From: Spiroplasma ixodetis Y32
Lineage (GTDB): Bacteria > Bacillota_I > Bacilli_A > Mycoplasmatales > VBWQ01
NCBI RefSeq assembly: GCF_030316605.1
Contig: NZ_CP127039.1
Coordinates: 496,001 to 560,000 of the forward strand
Direction: 5' to 3'
Length of the DNA stretch: 64,000 nt
Shown here: one piece after another, positions 58,544 to 64,000 of the stretch
Layout: each line of letters starts with the position of its first letter
How positions within the stretch are numbered: the stretch's first letter is position 1
Position numbers and translations under genes: made by a program
Notes under the pieces: model-generated
Told to the model about the DNA's origin: nothing
Seen by the model: only the letters and a program-made list of their open reading frames with translations
The model's database searches: none

Positions 58544-59127
58544 TTACTTTATTTGCATTATTATTTGTTCTTTAATTGTTTTATAATAAAATTTATTAAT
58601 TCACAAATAAAATAATGTAGTATTAATAATACTACCAATAATTAACATTATAACTAAGATACTATTAATTCATAATGGAATTCCAATAATTGAATAATTA
58701 AAGTTGAAAATATTATAAGGATAAATAAAATTTAACATCATTTGCTTGCAAAATACTGGCTCTAATATAAATATAAGTTAGATAAATAATTGGATAAATA
58801 ACTACTAATATAAATTGTTTTTTAATATTGATATTAAATTTATTTTTTCTAAACGTTAAAATTAAAAAAGTAATCATCAATATTGGTGATACTAAATGAT
58901 CTAAAAAGGAACAAAATAAAGATAAATTATTCAATTTTCAAAATCAATTAAGTTCTAAATCTAACTTTGAAACACTATCAATAAATATCCCCACTCAAAA
59001 AATAAGGGCAGTAATAGTTATGTATATTGTTAAATTAATTTGACTATAAATATTAGTGAATCTATTTGTTTGCTCTTTTTGATGATAAATTAAAGAAAAT
59101 AAAAAATCAAATTAACAATAAATATTG
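58544..59127 (-). pseudogene. Membrane protein (possibly Pr6Pr family), truncated and frameshifted
   Basis: Several transmembrane helices, with HLVSPILMITFLIL and YPIIYLTYIYIRAS followed, in another frame, by LNFIYPYNIF and a last helix ending at 58544. This spacing resembles Pr6Pr/FAR-17a-like proteins, a tentative match. The frame breaks near 58750-58770. The N-terminus is cut at the IS481-like copy 4 boundary. Confidence 0.6.
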
Positions 59128-59214
59128 TGTAGATTAGACACACTTTTTGGACTAATAAAAGTTTTTATAACTTTATATTATTAGTTGAGGTGTAGTTTAA
59201 AATGAAATATTTAA

Positions 59215-60155
59215 CGGACTTCTCCCCACATGTACTTGTGGAGGAAACAATGAAATTGAATGAGTTCAACAATGCTTTTCAAACAGAACAGGATTGTTTA
59301 AAATATATAGCAAGTTTGAAGAAAAACAAATGTATCATGTGTTCTTGAACAAGTTTGAATACTTCTAATTTAAGAAGAATAAGATGTTTGAAATGTCATC
59401 AAACATTTAGTATTCTTCATGGCACCATTTTTTACAAGTCACAAACACCTTTGAGATTTTGATTTTATCTCATCTTTAGATGAATAAACACCAAACATGG
59501 AATTACATCAACTGATGTTGCAAAAGAATTGGGTGTGACTTTGAAAACTGCTTGAAGAATGGGTCATGAAATCAGAAATCGTATTGCCAAACAAGAACAT
59601 CAATTTATTGTTGAGGGCATAGTGCAAATGGATGAAATGTATCTTTCACATATGGGTTTTAAAAAACAAGGAAGATCTTTGATAAATAAAACATTAATTG
59701 TTGGGATTTATGAAAAAACAACCAATAATTTAATTGTGAAAGTAATCAAAAACGCAAAAAGTAAAAATCTTTTGCAGTTTGCAAGAAACCATATTTCTTC
59801 AAAGTGTGATGTACATACTGATTCTTGAAAAGGATATCGTGATTTCAAATCACTTTTCCCTAATCACAAAACAGTTAACCATCAAGATGGTTATGTTTCA
59901 AAAATTGGCGTAAATACCAATCAAATTGAATCAGTATGAAAACATATACGAAGAACATTTAAAACACATATCAAAGTTGCAAAACATCATGTTCATTTAT
60001 ATGCCAAAGAAGCTGCATATAAATTCAACAAGATACCTATTTTTGAAACTGTAATGCTATGTTTCATTTAAAAATGTGGGGAGAAGTCCGTAGATAGGCT
60101 TTTCTCAACATTTATGTGATAAAATTTAAAAATAGTACATAAAGGGAGAAAAGCC
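59215..60155 (+). mobile_element. IS1595-like insertion sequence, copy 10
   Basis: A 941-bp copy with duplication atatttaa at 59207-59214 and 60156-60163. Confidence 0.92.
59250..60071 (+). CDS. IS1595-like transposase, copy 10
   Basis: A complete 273-residue frame with all expected catalytic and zinc-ribbon residues. One T-to-I change near the C-terminus. Confidence 0.92.
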
Positions 60156-61234
60156 ATATTTAATTAATAGTGCTGATTTTACTAAATTTGATTATAAATT
60201 TAACAAGTTTGTAGAAAATTATAAAAATGATAAAAATATTAATAAAGTTAATATTTATTATCGTAAATTTAGAAAATTTTGTTTTATTTTTAAAAATAAA
60301 AATTCTTGTAAAGAAATAATTTCTCAATTACATATGCCAAAGCAAACTTTTTATTATTGAGCTAAACGTTTTTATGATATTTTCTACAAAAATAAACCTT
60401 TTGAAGAATTATTATTTAAATCAACAAAACCTAAAAATATTAAATATTTGTATAATTTGGAATTATCAGAAAAATTTATAAACTATTTTGTTCAGTATAA
60501 AGAAGAGTTTGGTATAGGTGCTTTTCAATTTTGTTATTTAATAAGACATATTGATGATATTAGGTTTAATTTTTTGCCAAAACCTTCGGTTAAAACTATA
60601 TATCGTTGATTAAAACGTTTTGGTTTTTATTCACAAAAAACTATTAAGAAAAAAACATTTGAGATATGAAGTAAAAGAAAGTGGATTATTGCAAACTGAT
60701 ATTAAAGTAGTATCAGATTATATAACAGGAAGTAAAAGATGATATATTATTGATTTTATTGATGAAAAAACTCGAATTACTTATTGTTATCCATCTGAAC
60801 AAGCACAAACCAGAGATATTGTAAATGCTACTAAAAATGCTTTAAATTTTTATGAAAAATTGGGAATTAAAATTAAAAGAATTAGAACTGATAATGGTAG
60901 TCAATATGTTAATACATCTTGTGGAAAACCACAAAGGAATCGTTGATTTACAAATTTTTGTAATAAAAAAGGTATAGTTCATGAAACTACACCGTTTAGA
61001 TCACCACAGAGTAATGGTAAGATTGAAAGATTTCATAGAAATTGAAGTAATTTATTTGAAATAAAACCATATTTAAATAGTGATTTTAGTTTATTTCAAA
61101 AATTAGTTAATTCTTTTCAAGAATATTATAACAATTCTAAACCACATAAATCATTAGGGTTAATGACTCCTATGGATTATTTTGATAACTTTTATTAGAT
61201 GGAAAATAGTCCAAAATGTCTGTACTACCTTACA

Positions 61235-61322
61235 AGAAATTTCTTTATTTAATTGTTCCATTCTTTCTTTATGTGTTTTTTATTTCATGATTATAATATT
61301 CAATTACTTTTTCTTTATTCAT
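61235..61322 (-). pseudogene. Small viral protein, N-terminal fragment
   Basis: MNKEKVIEYYNHEIKN then, in the next frame, THKERMEQLNKEIS up to the IS481-like boundary. AAGGAGGTG is upstream of the ATG at 61322. Six A near 61289 where five would keep the frame. Follows the 61338-61904 gene closely. Confidence 0.5.
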
Positions 61323-61337
61323 TATTTTTCACCTCCT

Positions 61338-61904
61338 TTATAAACTGTCATAATATGTAGTTGGTCGATATACTGGTGATATTCTATCTATAACATCATT
61401 AATTAATCTTGCATTTTCACTAGTAAATGTTGTTTCTTGCATTTCTTCAACATGATGATTAGTTTCCATTGGTAATAAATTATGAATAATTTCACTTGCA
61501 CCAGCAATAATAGTTGGAACTGCATAAGCATTACTAAAATCATTATTAATATCCATAGCAACACCACTACTAATCAAACAACTACCAGTAGCCATATTGG
61601 CTATTTTTCTAATAGTTTCAAATTTACTTGATATTAATTCTGTAATTCCAGCAATCAAATTTGCAATACCATATGAATTTAAAGATATATAAGTATCTCA
61701 ATCCATTAAAGATTGTTCATTAACATTATTGTTAGTTACTGATAATGTTAATGCTGGTCATGGTGGAGTTTCTGTGGTTGTTGTAGTTGGGGTGATAGGA
61801 TTTATTGTTTCAGTAAATTTACTATAATTCGCTAAACCAATTGTTCCTAATCCTAATGCTATTTTTTTACTTGAATTTAATAGTTTACTTTTTAAATTTG
61901 GCAT
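61338..61904 (-). CDS. Plectrovirus protein, homologue of 36939-37340
   Basis: About 188 residues from ATG 61904. A UGA tryptophan is near residue 60. A Thr/Pro-rich region comes first, then LMDWDTYISLNSYGIANLIA, a hydrophobic NMATGSCLISSGVAM and YAVPTIIAGASEIIHNLL stretches, and an acidic C-terminus. The frame extends upstream to overlap the end of the 61931-62098 gene, where the related gene has its ATG, so the start could be a non-ATG codon there. Role unknown. Confidence 0.68.
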
Positions 61905-61930
61905 TTGATTTAAATTTCAAATGTCAATTC

Positions 61931-62098
61931 CTAATTTTTAGAAAATAATAAAGCATTTATACTACCTAATATTGGATTACCAATTAATTGACCATAATAA
62001 GCCGATGTACCAATCATTGCTAATAATGGACTTATTCCAGTTCTTATTAATTTTGTTAATGTATAATTACTTGATTGTACAGTTATGTCATTTGGCAT
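61931..62098 (-). CDS. Small plectrovirus protein
   Basis: A 55-residue protein, MPNDITVQSSNYTLTKLIRT, with a hydrophobic middle (GISPLLAMIGTSAYYGQL) and the ending LLFSKN. The same LLFSK ending is found on the split gene at 37349-39624. AGAAGGAG lies upstream. Possibly a virion or coat protein. Confidence 0.6.
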   Translation of the reverse strand: MPNDITVQSSNYTLTKLIRTGISPLLAMIGTSAYYGQLIGNPILGSINALLFSKN

Positions 62099-62171
62099 TT
62101 TCTTCTACTCCTTCTACTTTCTGTTTAATAAAAAATTCTATTCAACCTTGATAATTGAAGTTATATATCAT
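62067..62171 (-). CDS. Very small viral protein overlapping the next gene
   Basis: 34 residues, MIYNFNYQGWIEFFIKQKVE..., with a UGA tryptophan. It overlaps the start of the 55-residue gene by about 30 nt, a pattern usual in compact viral operons. No clear ribosome site; weak call. The stretch 62172-62385 beyond it is AT-rich with no recognised gene. Confidence 0.35.
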
Positions 62172-62385
62172 ATTTTCTTTACTAGTAATAGATAATTATC
62201 ATTTTTAATTAAAAAATAATTTTAAAATATATAAAAAAGAAAAGAAATTTTTTAAAAAATAACTTAATTTACAAGTATTTTTGCATATTAAAGTTATATT
62301 GTAAAATATTTGGTTTTCATATATTATTAATTCAAAATCTTTATTGGTTTTTAAATTAACTTATTATTTTTAAGCGAGGTAAAAA

Positions 62386-63435
62386 ATGAAAAACTTAGTA
62401 AAATTATTATCGATCTTAACAATATGAACACCAATACCATTATCAGTTGTTGCTTGTGATAATAACACAACACAAAAAATAGAATTAAAAGATAAAATTA
62501 CTAAACTAACAACAAATATTACTGTAGATGTTAATAAAAGTAATAAAAAATTAGATACATTAATAAATAATACAACAGAAGTTAAAAACTTAAATCCAAA
62601 GTTAGTTAACCCTGTAATTAAATATTTTAGTGATGCACAAGGAAAAAATGATGTAAGTAATCAAAATCAAAAAGCAGGAGATTTATATGTAATTATTACT
62701 GCAGATATTAATGATGCAAATTATCAAGGTTCAACAGCACCAATTAAAATAAATATAAAAGAACAATCTGAAAAAACTGATTTAAGTACTATTACTCAAT
62801 TAACTGGTTTAGATATTATTGCTAATCCAAGTAAAAGTTATAAAGAATTAATTAGTAATATAAATAGTTTTGATGAATTTAAGTCAACACCATTAGCTGT
62901 TGGTTATCAACTTCAATTTTATAACGAAAATAATGAAGAAATAACAAACATTAAACAAGAACTTGAAAAAGTATCTAAAATATTTGTCAAAATAAGTAGT
63001 AATTCAAATGATCCAAATTATCAAGGTTCAACAATGATTGATATAAGTAAACAAACAATTATTTCAGATATTGATATGCAAAATTATTTTGCAAAGACAA
63101 CTTTGCCATTCGCTTCATTAGTACCAGAAAATCCTTCAACTCCTGCTACATCAGATAAACAGCAGGCAATTGTAAATGTTACAGATAGTTTAAAAAAAAT
63201 CCAAAAAAAATTTGAATATATTACTAAGTCAATATTAAAAGGTATGTATAAGGAAAAAATTGATTTTAATAAACTTACAAATAAAAATGAAATTTATGAT
63301 GTAAATGAAAAGCCGGTTTCTAATAATTGATTTGAAAATAAAGAAACAAAGAAACCAGCATTAATAATAATTTTTTATGGTAGTGTAAAAGAAGAAGATG
63401 GTTATTTCTTTCCTATTTGAATAAATATAACTTAG
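62386..63435 (+). CDS. Lipoprotein with internal repeats
   Basis: A 349-residue surface lipoprotein. The signal peptide MKNLVKLLSILTIWTPIPLS ends at the lipobox VVAC, with Cys24 lipidated. The mature part has two related modules, each ending DANYQGST / DPNYQGST, a repeat type common in Spiroplasma lipoproteins. The C-terminus is FFPIWINIT. AGCGAGG lies upstream of the ATG. A strong terminator follows. Function unknown. Confidence 0.8.
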
Positions 63436-63482
63436 TTTTATACAATTAGAAACTTAACTAAAATTAATTGAAAAGTTATTTT

Positions 63483-63528
63483 AAAAATACAAATTCCCTT
63501 TTTAATTTAAAAGGGAATTTGTATTTTT
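63483..63528 (+). terminator. Lipoprotein gene terminator
   Basis: A perfect 20-bp stem (AAAAATACAAATTCCC...) with a 6-nt loop ending in TATTTTT, 48 nt after the stop. Confidence 0.88.
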
Positions 63529-63538
63529 AAATAGAACT

Positions 63539-63584
63539 AATTTTTTTCATGATTTAAAATATATTTTAAATCATGAAAAAAATT
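63539..63584. repeat. 46-bp perfect palindrome
   Basis: A perfect palindrome without spacer, centred between 63561 and 63562 (ATCATG...TTTAAAAT core). It lies between the lipoprotein terminator and the yhaM stop. It lacks a T run on the 3' side of either transcript, so it is not a standard terminator. Confidence 0.85.
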
Positions 63585-63596
63585 CAGGTAATATCT

Positions 63597-64000
63597 TTAT
63601 TTTTTTTCTTTTAAATTTTGATGTTTATAGAACATTCTATTTTCAATACTTGCAATACGAGCAGTTGATTCACCAACATTAATATTAACCAATGCTTCAT
63701 CAATTGCATAGATCTTTGCATCTAAGTTATCTAAATGATGTAAAATTTCAGCTTCTATTGTTTTTGGTAAGACAGGTGAGCCATATTCATATTTACCATG
63801 ACTAGCTAATATTAGATGCTGTAATAAAACTACGATTTCTTCCTCTAAGTTAATATTTAATTCCTTACAAGCAAGTGTAACTTGCATTGCACCTAATGAA
63901 ATATGACCAATCATTTTACCTGATAGTGTATATGAACTAATAGGATTATTATTTAATTCAACCATTTTTCCATAATCATGCATAATGATTCCTGCATATA
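63597..64000 (-). CDS. yhaM: YhaM-like 3'-5' exoribonuclease, C-terminal part
   Basis: Runs in from the right edge in frame (YAGIIMHDYGKM) and ends at 63597. The HD-domain motifs HDYGK, KMIGHISLGAM and HLILASHGKYEYGSPVLP are those of YhaM, an exorib​onuclease with an OB-fold N-terminus outside the window. The family signature spacing is kept. Confidence 0.85.
   Translation of the reverse strand, partial: YAGIIMHDYGKMVELNNNPISSYTLSGKMIGHISLGAMQVTLACKELNINLEEEIVVLLQHLILASHGKYEYGSPVLPKTIEAEILHHLDNLDAKIYAIDEALVNINVGESTARIASIENRMFYKHQNLKEKK

Larger units (their letters stand above)
59202..61200 (+). pseudogene. IS481-like transposase, copy 4, split and frameshifted
   Basis: It is interrupted by IS1595-like copy 10 after four codons. 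A seven-A run near 60650 (six in other copies) shifts the frame and a lost A near 61187 shifts it again. IRTDNGSQY and SPQSNGKIERF are still readable, with an N-to-H change after the latter. Confidence 0.9.
59128..61234 (+). mobile_element. IS481-like insertion sequence, copy 4, with nested IS1595-like copy
   Basis: TGTAGATTAG to ACCTTACA, 1158 bp without the nested element. The flanks do not match, so no target duplication: chromosomal DNA lies on the left and viral DNA on the right. A deletion or exchange must have occurred at this copy. Confidence 0.9.

Overview
The window comes from a wall-less, AT-rich mollicute, almost certainly a Spiroplasma of the Citri group. Nearly every reading frame uses UGA as tryptophan. 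There are SpV1-like plectrovirus genes, the heat-shock block is controlled by HrcA/CIRCE, and insertion sequences are dense. All coding calls use genetic code 4.

Layout. 1-748 is the start of a frameshifted coiled-coil gene. 1020-3126 is an IS481-like element carrying a nested IS1595-like copy. 3359-15902 is a housekeeping run: obgE, rmuC, nadE, yebC, then ruvA and ruvB (both wrecked), secDF, apt and rel. 15923-20129 is a T-box leader, cut in two by an IS1595-like copy, followed by hisS-aspS. 20207-28389 is an insertion-sequence graveyard with IS481-like, IS150-like, IS3-like and IS1595-like copies. It encloses one intact membrane-protein gene and pieces of three broken genes. 28555-35595 is a well preserved heat-shock block: clpB with two CIRCE-like operators, then promoter, CIRCE, hrcA-grpE-dnaK-dnaJ and a terminator. 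35601-44620 is a truncated methyltransferase-like gene and an SpV1-like plectrovirus provirus whose genes are interrupted by IS150-like, IS1595-like and IS481-like copies. 44915-55431 is an accessory island with two UPF0236 transposases, a TerL-like gene with small genes downstream, a large unknown protein, a repeated promoter plus structured-leader module (three copies), and a frameshifted SIR2-domain gene. 55504-59127 holds smc and a broken membrane protein. 59128-62171 is another nested IS481/IS1595 pair and a second plectrovirus fragment. 62386-64000 is a lipoprotein, a terminator, a long palindrome and the end of a yhaM-like gene.

Mobile elements. Ten IS1595-like copies of about 941 bp are almost identical. 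Eight of the nine complete ones have exact 8-bp target duplications, so this family moved recently and sits on top of older layers. Two of its insertions lie inside IS481-like copies, one inside an IS150-like copy that is itself inside a viral gene, one in ruvB, one in the hisS-aspS T-box leader and one in a UPF0236 transposase. Copies without target duplications mark sites where DNA was deleted or rearranged.

How the parts relate. The core blocks keep normal gene order and spacing, and the damage is concentrated in recombination (ruvAB), accessory membrane and secreted proteins, and the viral or phage-like genes. Many frames break at homopolymers. That fits either real decay or residual sequencing error, so the frameshift calls should be confirmed on reads.
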